From NCBI RefSeq assembly GCF_032854445.1, contig NC_088296.1:13428706-13492705 (forward strand): 64,000 nucleotides of DNA, in the 5' to 3' direction. This DNA is from Liolophura sinensis (lineage: Eukaryota > Mollusca > Polyplacophora > Chitonida > Chitonidae). A program made the translations under genes and the position numbers. The notes beneath the pieces were generated by a model. It ran no database searches, was not told the origin of the DNA, and saw only the letters and a program-made list of their open reading frames with translations. Shown here piece by piece: positions 48,295 through 63,200 of the stretch (its first letter is position 1; the number at the start of each line of letters is the position of its first letter).

Positions 48295-51200
48295 TTATTG
48301 AGACGCTATGTTTTCCACAAGAGATGTGTACAATCTGGTCCCTGACGTGTCCCGTGTATTAACAGATTCGTACAGTCCGCTATTGTCATTGTCATTAAGT
48401 GACTGTGATGGCGCATTAACGTCTTCGTATGCTGGGGAATCACCGATTGTTTGTACATCAGTCTCGTTTATGTCCATTTCAATTTCAACTCTCGGGCCTG
48501 TTCGTCTACTTCGTCTGCTTTCTTCCAGTGATGAAGAACTCCCAACATTCTCATAAGAATGTCCGGTTTCAGCAGCTGATAGGTTGTCATTTGAATTAAT
48601 ATTTTGCAACACAGAGCCTTGAGACTTGCATAACTCCACTACTTTCAAGCACCAATGTTTCCTGTGTAAAAGAAAGCTAAAGTGAATATGGATGTTTCCC
48701 TACAGTTTCATATTTTGTTGATTGGGGAAAGTTTACGTTTCTTGAACATTTCTGCTCTTTCTAAGACCTTTACATTACATACATCATCATAAAGAGTAAT
48801 AGCTGAGCAGCAATGATAGTGTTACAAATTGCCAGTAGTTATAGATACCGATGAAATCCAGCCTCTCGTCAGTTTATATCATCGTTTTTATGGGATTTAT
48901 TCTAGCTATTTATTCTGTTAATGTAAACTTCATAATACACGTTCCTGATCTAGAATTACTCAATATGCTGTGTTGTCATCATATTTGATGAGGAATAACA
49001 TAGAAACATTGCAAATGGATCAGGACTTTGAGATTCTTAGTCAACCAACAGAATCTTGAATTGTGCAGGAAAACTCAAGAAAATACGTAAGTTGCTTACC
49101 GAATAAGAACAACAACAACAACGATCACCGCGATACAAAGAGCTTCCCCGAATCCTACTGCGAGCCCGACTGTTAAGGCATTACAATCTGAAGCCAAGGA
49201 ATTGAATCAGATAATAAATATTTTTAATGTGTGCTAATGACATCGGATGGGACGTTTAGAATCTGACATAAGTAACACGAAAATACATACAAGTTTCATT
49301 CAGACCGGCAAATATTTTGGCTAGGAATATGTGATAAATCGCTATTATGTGGACAAACGACGACAACTGAACAATACTACTCTTTGACTATCATGTAGGA
49401 GAACAGATATTATAAGGCAATTTGCTATAATAAAATCAAATACTCCATAACCATATTAGTTTTGGAGGAGAATGGTTAGTAAACGCTAGTATGAGACAGT
49501 TACGTTTAGTCGAGCAAAAGTTTGACATTCAGAAATTCATGAGCACAATAAAGTGTTGTTCATAGGACAAATGTACTGGTTTCTTCATTGTTGCATGAAA
49601 AAAAAACTGAGAATTAAACACAGTAGAATGAACAAAATATCGAACATAATTAAGAAAAATGTGTTAACTAGATGGCAAACTTACCGGACTGTGCGTTTCT
49701 GTTTCGTTTTGGATCGGCTGTTGTTGTTGTTGTAGCAGGGCCAACCGAGGTCGTGGACTTGCTTGACACAGCTGAATTAAAGTCATGATAAGCAGAGGTA
49801 GTTATCCACATAGGGTTATAATGTGTTTTACCCTCGCAGTCATACTAAATGTTTTCTTCTGTTGTTTTTTGTTTGATTTTGTTACACCCTAAAGTAGATT
49901 CGATTAATTCACAATTCTTTAAACGTGCTACCAACAGTCAAAGACGTGTGTTTTACAATCAAGTTCGTAAATAACATTGCTGTAAAGCATCATCTTCTAG
50001 GTGATACATTTAACATTCATCATATCTTATGTTAGGGTGTTTTATATGGATGCAGAGTATTGTTTCCAATATGATCACTTCGTAAAAGCGAGAACAAAAG
50101 AATAAAGTACGTGCCCTCAAAATAACCTATAACCGAAAGTACATTTGAAGTTTACTTGTGAGATATTTTTTCACCGCGCAAACTCCGGGTAAATGTTTGG
50201 AATATAACGGTGAAATTTATGAAACAGGTTTTTTATATATAATAGTGGTTGTAAATTTTAATCCTAAACTTTCGTTTTATTAAATCTGTTATTTTAGCTT
50301 ATAATTAGGCGAACCAGAATCAACCAATTTTACGATAGCTGGTAACATATGGGTAAGAGTAAAAGCGTTATGATGCATTTTACAAGAAAAACCTCATTCG
50401 AAACAAATAAATGAGATTAGGGAATATGAAAGAAAATAATGTGATCTATTCTTTGATCATATCAAGTCTGTATGACGTCTATATCACTTTAAGTGCTGTT
50501 CAATAGGGCTAAAATTTACGACACGAGCACCAGCAAGTTTGCGCTCGAAAAGTACACGAAATACATCTACGTTGAAACAAAACTCGTGCTACTCAAGTGA
50601 AAGAGCCTTTATCGATATATTAAACCTAAAACTGCGACCACGAAAAAGAAGCAGGAATTGGACTTGGCGACATTTCTGCTTAAGCTCAAACGCGAGGAAA
50701 TGTCTCTATAAACTCAACAGGCAATATCTGATGCTAGAGAAAGGAAGGTTTTTGCTAAGTACACCGAACCTCTGTATATTGCACAAAGTGATAGAGAGAG
50801 TAAAATTGATCGAGTTGAAGATTGTAAGGCACATGTAATCAGTTCTCAGTTGCTGTTAAATTCTGAAATGGGTTCTAAGTTATCAAGATATGCTACATCA
50901 GATTGTAGTCGTGTGGTAGGAGATGATATTGTCAAAACTTTTGTTTCTGATTGAAATCCACCTGTTAAACTGTTTACCCCAAATACAGAGCCAACTATGA
51001 GTGTAGATAAAACTGTTATAGTTAAGACAAGTACAAGTCATGAGTATTTTAACAAACCACAGGGGAATAGCTCCCCACTGTCATGTTCTCAAATTTCACA
51101 TACAAGGCAGGTGACTAGTAATGTGTCTTTTTAAGGTATGTGTCGGTAACTGGACATCCACACAAACCTCCTCCCGAGTTAAAGAAGTACAAGGAGTTCC

Positions 51201-54200
51201 TTTGTCAGTTTATTTCGAAGGTAGTGGAAAACACAGACTGTGATAGTGACAGAATGGCATATGTGGATGAATTTACTTCTGGAGAATCGAGCCGTATTGC
51301 ATCAGGCTATAGCTATATGGACTTCCCTCAAGGTTATCAGGCCGCACTCAACGAGCTTGAGCAGGAATATAGCCGTAACAATGTGCTGGTGACGGTGTTC
51401 GTCAACCAGCATTATAATGGCAGACTGTTTAAGACGATGGGTCGAAAAGATTGGATAACTTTGGAATGTTTCTTGCAGAGTGTGGAAATGCAGTTCAAAG
51501 TATGACAGCTGTTAAAATCCTAGAATATTCAATCTAAGGAAGCTGGTAGGCAAATTACCGTACTACCATCACGACAAGTGGCGTTCGTCAACCAGCATTA
51601 GAGTGGCAGACTATTTAGGACGATGGGTCAAAATGATTGTAACTTTGGAATGTTTCTTGTAGAGTGTGGAAATGCAGTTCAAAGTATTACAGCAGTTAAA
51701 GTCCTAGAATATTCAGACAATCTAAACAAGCTGGTAGGCAAATTACCGTACTACCATCACGACAAGCGGTGTGGTACTATACAGAACAAGGAATGGGGAG
51801 AAGAAATAAAGTTCTCTCAGTTTGTTGATTTCGTCAAATCGAAAACGCTTCCAAAGTAAGTCGAATTCTCCAAGCAAATTAATTGCAAGCTATGTAAATA
51901 ATGTTACAGTTGGCAGTTTTACACAGTCGACTAGCACGCTAGGTCAAGTGGAGAAAGTTTCTGCTTTCAATGGACCGTGTTCATTTTGTAGCAAAGAGAG
52001 CTATTGCCTTGAACAGTGTGAAAAGATAAAGAAGCTACCTTACCGGACAAAAGATCTTCTGAAGAAAAACGATTACTGCGTTGGATGTTTAATGGTAAAC
52101 ACCGGACCATTTGTCATGTTGCTGGTATACCCCCACAAACCCACAACAAACTAGGCGGTCGAAAGCCAGACAAGTCTCCTGCAAGTTCGTCCAGAATCAT
52201 TAAAACTGAAACAGTACACAGTTCAGCAGTGTATGTGGCGGAATATACAATGATAATTTTTGCCTGTGGCAGAAATATTAAGAATGACATGAAAGTGAAA
52301 CACACATACGGTTTTATGGACCCAGTAGAACGGCAAACCTGTCCAGAAGGTCTCACGGGAGAATTTGGTGATTCTAAACTTATACAAATAGCAAAAGACA
52401 CCATCAGAGACCGTCACTCCATGAACACCTTTGCAGTAAAAGGAATGAACGTTTGCAATTTGAAGTGCTAATAAGGAACAACGCCCCGGATACTTGTTCC
52501 CGGATGGAAGTTCGCACAGGAACAAAATGCTCCCCCACCCCTACCCCCACTCATGCTACAACATTCTTACTGGGATGGATCCTTCGAAATGCAGTTAGAA
52601 ATGACAGCACCACAGCAATCTCAAGCGCTGTAACAGTCAATCGAACCGATGTCATCACTATTGAAGAGGCTAAAAATCTAAAGCTGTTGGAACAGAGACT
52701 CAATGAGTACGTAAACTTAGATTTTCCTGGAACTCTGAAGACTGCAAAGAGCGCTTACAAAAGGGCAAAAATTTCTTGGACAAGGTCAACGACTGTATTT
52801 ATCTGGAGCCCGGTTAGTACCATTTAAGTTTACCCTTTAAGTGTGACAAGGTAAAATTTCTGAACAGTGAATCCCTAGCAAGACAGCGGCTAAGAGGGTT
52901 GAAGTCCAAGATGTCTTTCAACGATAGCTATAAGGACTACAGGAAGTTTATGTAAACAATACGTAAAAGGGGTTATGCTGAATTGGTTTCAAAGACGAAC
53001 TTGGTAGGTGTGATGGAAAGGTATGGTACATTCCACGCCACGGAGTGTACCACTCTAAAAAGCCCAACATGGTCGGCTGTCTTTGACTGTTCCTGAACTT
53101 ACCATGGTGCATGCCTAAACACAGGCTTACTACAGGGACAGGATCTCACCAACAACTTGGTAGCTGCCCTGCTCCGCTTTTGGCAGGAACTGTTGCGGTG
53201 ATGGGTGACATAGAGTGCATGTTCTACAGAGTTAAGATTCCAAAAGTAGATTCGGACTGCCTCCGCTTCTTATGGTGGTCAGAAGGCGAAACAGGCTAAG
53301 ATTCCAAGGACTATCAAATGCGGGTACCTCTGTTTCGTCCCCAAGTTGTGTCAATATGGCGTTACTGAGAACAACTAAAGAGAATGGGCACCGCTTTAGT
53401 CAAGACGTGGTGGACACTGAAACTTCTGCGAAGACGACTGCTTGTCATCGGTGGGCAAAGGCCATGGAACTCCTTCGGGGTGTCACTGACTTATATGAGA
53501 TTGGCGGTTTTATGTTGACCAAGAGGATAAGTTCGAGTAAATAAGTCATCGAATCCATCCTGGATGACCGACGATTTCCAGTTTCTGGACATCCAACCAG
53601 GAAGAAGAGAGATTCTTTCCGTTGTATAGCTGATCTTTGATCCACTAGGAATGGCTTCACCTTTCATCTTAATTGAAAGAAATCCTCCTGCAGCAACTGT
53701 GCACCAAGGCATTCGATGGAACGATACAGTCACGGGAGAAAACCTCAAGGGTTGGGAATGCTTTATTGACGAGCTAACCCTGCTGAAAAGGGTTGAAATT
53801 TATAGGTGCTATAAACCCAGCATATTCAGGAACATAGCGATTCACGTGTTTTGCGACGCCAGTGAAGTGTAATGGGGCCGCTGTTTATCTGAGGATCGTT
53901 GACAACACCGAGAGTATCCATGTCACTTTGATAATGTAAAAAGCCGAGTTGAACAGATCAAGAGAATATCCATCCCAAGAATGGAACTCACTGCTGCAGG
54001 TATAGCGGTGCACCTCACGAGAATAAAAACCAGAGAGCTGGACTAGAGCATTGGGATGTCGGCATCTGGACAGACAGCATGTCCGTTCTTCGGGACCACC
54101 AGGGTGCAGACTTTTGTGGTAAATCGCATCGATATTATCCGGGACGGATCCGATGTACAACACTGGAGGTACGTACCATCAAAACTAACTCCTGCTGATC

Positions 54201-57200
54201 TCGCCTCCAGACGAGCTAATCTCGACAGATTTCTCAGCAACAAATCTGTTTTCATGGCCCACAGTTTTTACTGCAACTGGAATTAGGCAGGAATAAAAGA
54301 TTACGTACCTGACACTCAGCAAATTCCACCGGGTAGAAACATCTGGGTCAGACACGTCCAACGCAAATATTTTTCTAAGGATGTCGACATCTTGTCACCA
54401 CCGGGGAGGGTGGGGAGGGGGGAGCACCTTGCCGAAGAATAGCACCTTTCATCGCCTATGGCGTCATCATAGTTGGTGGTCGCTTGAGGCAATCTGATGT
54501 TTCCTACAAGGCAAGGCACCCGATCTTCCGTCCACGTCCAGGTATGTCACATCTATACCTTGGTCATTTACACCGGTGACTTGGAAACCTTGGGGGAAAT
54601 TTGATTTTGAATACCGTCTTTCAGAAATAATGGTTCATCGGAGTCTCTCCCACTATCAAACAATTGGTGAAACGTGTGATGTGTTGGTGCATGGGAGCGA
54701 ATAATCCGTATCGCTCGGAAAGTGTTGCATTCCCTGGTTCACCTTCAATCTCGCCATTCTGAGGACGAGCTACTTGCCACACTGTTATGTGAGGTCCCTA
54801 CTCAACCGTCGACCACTAACCGAAGTGTCTCATGACTACAAAAACTTGGATGCCTTGACGCCAAGTCATCCTCTCCTCTTGCGATCTGGATAGAACTTTC
54901 CGCCAAGAATGTTTGGCAAAAGCGACAAATATTCCAATCCCAGGTGTCGTTAAACCCAGTACCTGTTCGGCGTCTCCTTGGGGCGATAGACTTCTGAATA
55001 CATGTATTTGCAGGAGAATGATCTTGTGTTGGTGGTTAACATCAAGCCGCGGAAATCGTGGTGTTATCCACCACAAAGGATCGCCATCTGCCACTGTTAA
55101 AGGCAGACTCATTACATTATGCTGCAATAGATAAAAGCCATGCTGCAGTGTGAACATGTGTTGTTGTAACTTCCACACTTTAGGAAGAAGCGGTGAAACA
55201 TGATTTTCACAGGAATATTCTCTTCATCAATTAAACTAACCTATCACTCTCCTGAACTTTTAAAATTCTTGTTTATCCGTCCATACCGTTACGATGCGAA
55301 TATTTTTTTTCACTTTTGCTTTGCTTGGTTGACATTCCTGGTAGTGTTTGCATACATTCAATTCGTAAGGCGTTTCTACCCACACAGGGTTACAGGGATG
55401 AGAATGTGTCATTCAGCTATGTTAGTGCACCATTGTTAGACGGACATCTACACATGTTGGTGTCCCTGTTACAATCTGCCCCGCAACCACACAGCTGAGC
55501 CCCACATTATGCAACCCCGACCTTAGGACACAGACAATAGGCAGTGAAAATGCGGACAATCAGTTTCATTGTTGTTTTGTACAGTTCACATTTGTTGCAC
55601 TGTTTGATTCTTAATCAAGCCACTCAGATGGTTACCAATTTGGTCGCTGTGAGTTCACGTCCAGCTCATGCTGGCTTCCTTTCCCGCCGTACGTGGGAAG
55701 GTCCACTAGCAGCCTAAGGATTTTCGTATGTTTTCCTCGGTCTGTGCCCGGTTTCCTCCCGCCATAATGTAGGCCACTGTCGTATAAGTGAAACATCCTT
55801 GAGTAAGGCGTAAAACACCAATCAAATAAATAAACTTATTCACGCTAACTATGAAATTATGCACATGCGTTTATCAATTGTTGCTGGAGAGAACACAATC
55901 GCGGCTAAATCCGTAATCGTGAAGGCGTTTTAACTTACCCTCACAATACGACAGGGCTGGAGATGTGTCCGTCAGCTGCGTTAGTACACGATTCCTAGGT
56001 GAGCATTCACACAAACCGCTGGTCGTGTTACATTCTGTCCCAATACCACACAGCTGACTTCCGCATTGTGTAACTCCCTCACCTAAAGACGCAAACAATG
56101 AAACTTGGTTATTAGGAGTACATTTTAAGGCATCACTCACCTGCACTTTTAATTTTTTTCTCAATTCTTAATAAACCCAAAAGTATTAGAATTATTTCAT
56201 TACACTACGATGGAAGTTGCATGGCCTATCTAAAATGGTTTTTTTTTATGGAAAATCTGTTTAGTCACGCTGTATTTCGTTTCAACTGTATAGTTAAATG
56301 TTGAATGATACACACAAACATCAGCCTCCAAGCATTAGCCGGTGGCACTGGTTTACACGATGGTAACCTACAAACGTGTAACAGTAATACTTCAACCAGT
56401 GTAACGTGAAAATGCGAAATATTTTTTTCACCTCTTGTTTTACTTGGTTGACCATTGTGATACTGTTTGCATATATGCATAGGCGTTTACCTATTGTCCT
56501 TTGAGAGGTCACATTCCCATCGCTAAAATCGTAATCTTAAAGGCATTTAAACTTACCCAAACAGTACCACAGGGATGGATATGTGTCATTGAGCTTTGTC
56601 AGCGCACCATTGCTAGACGAACATCTACACACACTCTTATCCGTGTTACATTCTGCTCCGTAACCACACAGCCGAGCTCCACATTGTGTAACCCCCTTAC
56701 CTATAGACACAGACAATAAGAAGTTTGCATAAATACATTTTCTTCATCAAACACGCTAGAGTGTCCTTCTCTTCACTTCACTTTTTGATTGTAGTTGTTT
56801 TGTAATCTTCTATTTCGTTTGGCTTAAAATGCTACACGATCTTTTAACATTGCCTTGCATTGGCAGTTCCAATTTTGATTATTAGTGTTGGTTTTAACAC
56901 GTGATATTAGATTCAGATTTATATGTTTACAGCTACTTCTGTTCATAAACAAAGCATTCGTTAGTAATCATAGTGTTTTAAAGTTGCCGGCCACACATGT
57001 TGATACTGTGCACGTAAGGACAGATCTGGAGGCGTTACCCTAATATAAGACAGTCTGAGGGCGATGCGTATGAATGTTTATGTCAGTGGTAATACCGATA
57101 TTATTTGTGCGATGATTTAAGACTAAGGAAGTTTGTTGTCGCAGAACACATACCGGTTTATACATGGATGATATAATATTATGCTTGATAAAGCTACAGT

Positions 57201-60200
57201 GTGCAAAAACTCATTCCTTGCGATTAATTTAAAAATGTGTGACTTTAACGGAAGTTTTCTGCACTGCAGATGTTTGACTTACCCAAGCAGTAAAACGTGG
57301 ATGACTGCTGCATTCTTTTGCCATTATCGGGTAGGCACACACAATCCGTGTTTTGGAAACACTCAGCTCCAAAGCCGCAACTGACGGTTCCACACGACTG
57401 GAGTTCTGTACCTTCTAACACAAATTAGTTACAAATGATTTGGATGTAATTTTCCTCAAATTTCACTAGGCGTTCTTTTAGTATCTTTTTCATAACGCAC
57501 AAATAACAGAGTTATCTGAGTTAACAAACAAATGAAAGAAACGTATGCAACACCAAAAATAACAGGTTGTGGAATTCTTGTTACCTTTCAAACATTTTAA
57601 AGAAAGCAATCTACTGTATCCTACCTGAAAATCGTGAAATAAAAGACGGTACTTCAACGACATATAGTTACAGTCATTTGAATGGTTTTATCGAACTGAA
57701 ATTTAGCATTACATACAGAGGTGTAATGTTCCACGACTCTCGCCCGCACCGTGTAATTTTCTGAAAATTCAGAACATTTCATACATTGCAGTTTTCGGAC
57801 GAGCATCATGTTCTCCCTCTGTAGAGTGTATTATATTCACTGTTTTGTTGTTTTTTTTTTGGGATGTACCACTGATCGAGCTTCATGGCTGTTGATACGA
57901 TATAGACGTACCCTCCCATCTAGGAACTTTAACACATTTTAACTACATTTTTACTGTCCTGGTAGTGTCTCTTAGTTGTGAATGGTAAGCGACAAGATGA
58001 AAATGTGTCTTTATGTTGCTTCCTTCTACATTTCTAAATATACACGAGCAGACTGATAATACTGACATATTTCAGCTGTTAAACACTAATTTGTGTTAAC
58101 CCATACCGGTCAAATCCAAATAAAAAGTCATTACCTCCGACATGTTCCTATCAATAAACCAGGGCAATTGTATTGCCAAGGGTTGCCACCAGTCCAAATA
58201 TCTATATATTTAACATATCGGCAAAATGAATATATGCAAACTACATAAGTGTAATATGACTTCCGAAGTAACTTTTCCCGAAGTCTGAGAGTTGCCCATC
58301 TCATGCGAATAATCTGCCCATTTCTAACATATTTGATTAATAAAACCCTCACTTGTAACTATACTATCCAAAAAAAAGAAACGCATAGGTGTTTTGTTTT
58401 ATTTTAAAATGAAAAAAATACATTTTGTCTTCATTTCATGAGCAAAATGTGTTTTAATATTGTTAATAGTCACAGTTAGCACGCATTTTATTCCTCAAAA
58501 CATTTCTTGGTTGAAAATGTTGAGTTTGGAGGCCGTTTTTGGAAGAAGTAAAAAATACAGCACCACACTGCATCACGTGCAGTCTTACACGCCGAACTTA
58601 CGCATGGAAAGCATGCAGTGTGTGACTATAAAACCGCAGCTTCGGGCCGGAAATCGGCGTCTTTCAAGTGGTGTTTTCAAGCTGATTCAACATGCCACGT
58701 CTTGACACTGTCACAAGAAATATTGCCATTGGAAGACTTCAAGCTGGAGAGTCCCAATCGTCCATTTCTAGGCGTCTACACGTCAGCCAGAGCACGATTT
58801 CACGGCGTGCTGCCCGCTACAACAATACTGGGACAACAAATGACCGTCGGCGTTCAGGTCGACCACGTGTCACTACAGCAGCCCAAGATCGCTACATAAG
58901 GGTCCTCCATTTGCGTGGCCGTTGTGCTACAGCTGAAAGCACAGCAGCCAGCATACCGGGACTGAGGAGGATATCAGGTCAGACAGTGCGGAACAGGCTG
59001 AGGGAACATGGACTGAGAGCCAGGAGGCCCTATGATGGGATCGTGCTGCGTCCTCACCATCGCGCCAATCGCCTGCGATGGTGTAACAACGTGACTGCAT
59101 GGAATCTACGCAACTGGCGACGCATTTGGTTCAGTGATGAGTCCAGATTCCTATTGCAGAGACGTGATGGTAGAAACCGGGTTTACAGACGTGCTCACGA
59201 ACGTTATGCCCCTAACTGCGTACGCCAAGTGGACAGATTTGGTGGAGGGAGTGTGATGATGTGGGTAGCAATATCGTATATTGGTCGTACAAATCTTGTC
59301 CACGTTCAGGGAAATCTTACGGCCGTACGCTACCGACACACCATCCTGCAGCCACACCTCTTACCTGTCATTGACGTTCAGCGGGAGTTGTTCCAGCAGG
59401 ACAACGCCAGACCGCACACGGCACGTGTCACAAGGGACTTCCTCGCCGAAAACAATGTAAATGTGCTATCCTGGCCGTCCCGTTCCCCGGATATTAACCC
59501 AATTGAGCATCTGTGGGATGAACTTGATCGACGTCTACGCCAACGTCAGCGTCAAACCCAAACGCTTTAAGAGCAAGTTGCATGTTTGCAGGAGGAGTGG
59601 CAGAACATTCCCCAGGCCTCTATCCAGCGTTTCATCCAGTCCATGACAAGGCGTGTCAGAACTGTTATTCTTGCCCGTGGTGGTCACAACAGATACAGAC
59701 ATTCCACTCAAGTGGGAGACTCATTGTGAGTGTCTTACCTCAAGTTGATGGCCTTGTTGTCTAGATATGGACCCTTCCTTAATCTGTGTAAAAAAATATT
59801 TGCAGAATAGCAATTCTTATTTAGTTATGCATAATTGAAAAGACTGCATCACCTCCGCAAAAAACCGGGTTATGCGTTTCTTTTTTTGGATAGTATATTT
59901 ACAAGAACAGAAAATCATTACAAAATAAAACTCATATTCAGTGACACTGTTGCATACCGGAATTGATCCTATCTCACAAGGGACATTACTAAATCTTCCA
60001 GCATAAACTGCTCAAGCTGAAGTTCCAGCTGATAACTGTTTTGCACTAGTTTTACCCACCCGAACAATGGTTTAGTATGGCTTGTTTATGAAGCAGTCGT
60101 TAACTGCACCTGGCGTAATTTCTAAGACAACATATAGTAAGCAGATACTTTTTTAAAATGCGCCTGGCCTAGAGTTGAGACCACTCTGTAAAAAAAAATT

Positions 60201-63200
60201 GCGTCCGTAGAAACACTGCAGTCTCATGGAAATGGGGCAGAAATTCCGTCACACGTAAGTAGTCAAATCTTACAATGTATTGTTACATGAACATACATTT
60301 GACTAACATCCCACTGCCTTACTTAAAACAGCTCGACTGGTAACTGACCCTAATAGAACCACAAGTGTATAATTTCTAATTATGAAAGGATGAAGGATGA
60401 GGTAATATTGGTGGTTTGTTTAAAAGCTAAATACCTGGTGTATTTGTGCTATGTATTATTTTCGCGTAGAGTAACAGAGATTTTACAGTTTGAATGTACC
60501 TATACCTGTATACGTAGACCAGTACCGATACTTTGATACACAGAACACTTAACAAATGTATAAGAAAAGCACTGCCACTTTAGAAAGCGATCACAAATTC
60601 CGCCATTTCTTTTGACATTTAGCCCTTGGAGAGTACTTGAACACTTAACTGGTGCTGTGAACATGTAGATGGCTGTGAAGTGTAGATTAGCTTTTAGTTT
60701 GCATTAACACTATGGCTTAACCCCCTTGGGGTTCCTTATGGCCCATAAGCCGTGTATCACCCGTCAACGTGGGATATTTTGAAGAAACAAATATTCTTGT
60801 TTCATTAAGATAATGAACTATATATCACTGGAAATTCGGTGAAATGTCCAATAACGTGAGCTGATTTTTGTCATGGTTACAGTGGTGTGTGTTAACTAGG
60901 AAACATTTAAATATGGGGGAAAACCGGAGGAGAAATGTGTTGCAAAATAAGAATTCAAATGACCTGAAAATGTGTCCCCCTCAAGCGTGCCGTATATTTT
61001 TAACCCAGTTGTACTCTGAAACCGACATGTGAAAAGAATGAATGATTATGGTTTAACGCCACCATATTTTAGCCTTACAGTGTGAAGATGTGTGTATAGA
61101 ACTGGAAAAAGAGGAAGATTTTCTGCTTGAGTAGGGCTTTTTAATGGTATTAACAAATCTGTGCCTAACTGCGGAAATGCAATATAATGTGATAAAGTCA
61201 ACGGAGTTTTAAAAGAGATTAGTGGATTATAGACACATAAGGAAACTTTAGTGTTTACACATTATCTAGTAAAATGCCTGTTATTTTGTGGCCCTCGTAA
61301 AACACATTACATAAAGCGGAATTTAAAACACATCACGACCATAAACATTTAACATATCAAAACTAAACCTGTGCAGTTGTCAAGTGTTTGGGAATGGTCG
61401 AAAGTTGGCAGTCATTTACAATCGTTTCGTTTTCAATTTTTTGCTAATCAAAGACACCAGTGGTATTAGAAATGTGATATATTTAGAATCACAGTGCATA
61501 ACCGTAGGCCCTGCTTAATGGGTATGTCTCTCTTAACAATGAATTATTTACCACACAGATTCTTTGGTACAATGATGTTTCTGTCATTTGTCAAGTTAAC
61601 CACAATTGCTGATTGGATTCCTCATACACTGGTGATAGAGCTATTTCTTGAAAGGTCACAGATTGGACCACAACAAACGCTATGTGCATTTCTGTTACAT
61701 GGGTGCCCGTTTTTGCTATGAACTTGCCTCTAACGCATTTAATTTGTAAATTTTCTATCTTGCAGCTAGGAAACTGATACGCTAGATATACAAAAATCCT
61801 GAGAGTCAAAAAACAGTCGTTAACACAATCGCTGTAGTATCATATACATGGTGAGGAATTAAGCCACACTTGAGTAGCCACGCTTTACAGAGTGTTATTT
61901 CGTGAACATACGTGACAGACATACCACTGTATTCAAGTCAGTTGACATCTCTACTGCTGATTAATGCTAATGGAACCGCAGGTGTGTAATTTGAAATTTT
62001 CACGTGGAGAAATACATGGTGACCTTAGATAGATTAAGGTGTCGGTTATTTACTGGTAGTCTAACCGGCATTTTATAGTCTAACGGTATAACTGTATACA
62101 TAGCACCCTTAAGCTGAGATTCCTTACATGCGGTACCGGTATACGGTACGCGGTATGCGGTACGCGGCAAAAAATCGAAATAGTTAAAATAAGTTGCAAT
62201 GATTCCATAAGTACGGTCGCGGATCCGTTTTTTCATGCGGAAACGTATACGGCAAAATCAATCGCACCATGTAGCGATCGGTGCGGTATGCGTTTTTAAA
62301 ACCGGACAGGGTATCCCAAGAAATGACGTCACTGGTGGGGTGTTTCCCCGACACGTGGTCGGAACTTGTTTAAATTGTTCTCTGGTTAGACGAAAGTAGG
62401 CCTACTGTTGGAATTTTTCTCCATCCAGCTGCAATTCCGAGACCAAGTTATGGAAAGCTCCCTGCTGAGCTCTTTGCCGCAAAATACTGTGGACCCACCA
62501 TCGGTGTTTTCTCTTTTTACGCTTCTTTAGTTGCAACAACTTATATGACATTGCTATTATGGCAAGGTCTGAATCTTGCTCTAAAGCCACACGTCGTGAA
62601 ATGGAGGAATGCGACATGTTTGCTCTGATAAAAACGCACCATGAATGAAAGAAAACGCATAGGTTACCGCATACATGGAATCAAAGAAAGCGCATACCGC
62701 ATGCCGTATCCGCGTACCGCGTGCCGTATACCGCAAACCGCATACCGCGTATATGGAATCTCAGCTTTAACGTGTGTCACTGATCCAGACAAGCACTGTT
62801 ACTTCATAACGCAGTCACACATCCCACCCCCCCTGTGTTATTTTACATTAACCCATTGGACGCTACACAAATATTTAACAGGTGCTATGTAGATGGCTAT
62901 GAAATGTACATCAGCATTCAGTCTGGGTTAAAATCGTATTTTGTAGTGCGTAGTAAAAAACAGAAATCGTTGGTGACGATTTGCTGCTGAAGGGACAGTG
63001 ACGATCCACAAGATACCAGTTTTATTCATGTGCAATACATGTACATGTAACTGTTTATTTACTTCATGATTCTTTATAATATTTTATATTATATTTTTAT
63101 TTTTATAATCTTTCTAACATAATCAGACGGAAAGTATCATAGTTTTGAAGATCGTTTAAAAAAGTGAAAAGTTGTACTTCTCATAAGAAAGTCACTGGAT

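Larger units (their letters stand above)
45173..50260 (+). repeat. Segmental duplication D2, copy b
   Basis: It contains the stalk, transmembrane and tail exons of gene C and a ruined signal exon. It has a 448-bp MITE at 46445-46892 that is absent from copies a and c. Confidence 0.85.
50520..55190 (+). mobile_element. Decayed BEL/Pao retroelement
   Basis: Order on the plus strand: gag, zinc-binding region, aspartic-protease-like region, reverse transcriptase, RNase H, integrase. This is the BEL/Pao order, and family-specific phrases such as GDIECMF and RYVPSKLTPADLASR support it. Stops and frameshifts occur throughout. I could not find LTRs at either end. It is inserted in the EGF3-stalk intron of gene C in antisense orientation. 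Confidence 0.8.

Noticed and set aside
54390-54425. G-rich stretch as a regulatory site
   Set aside because: It is inside the decayed retroelement integrase region and has no conserved context.
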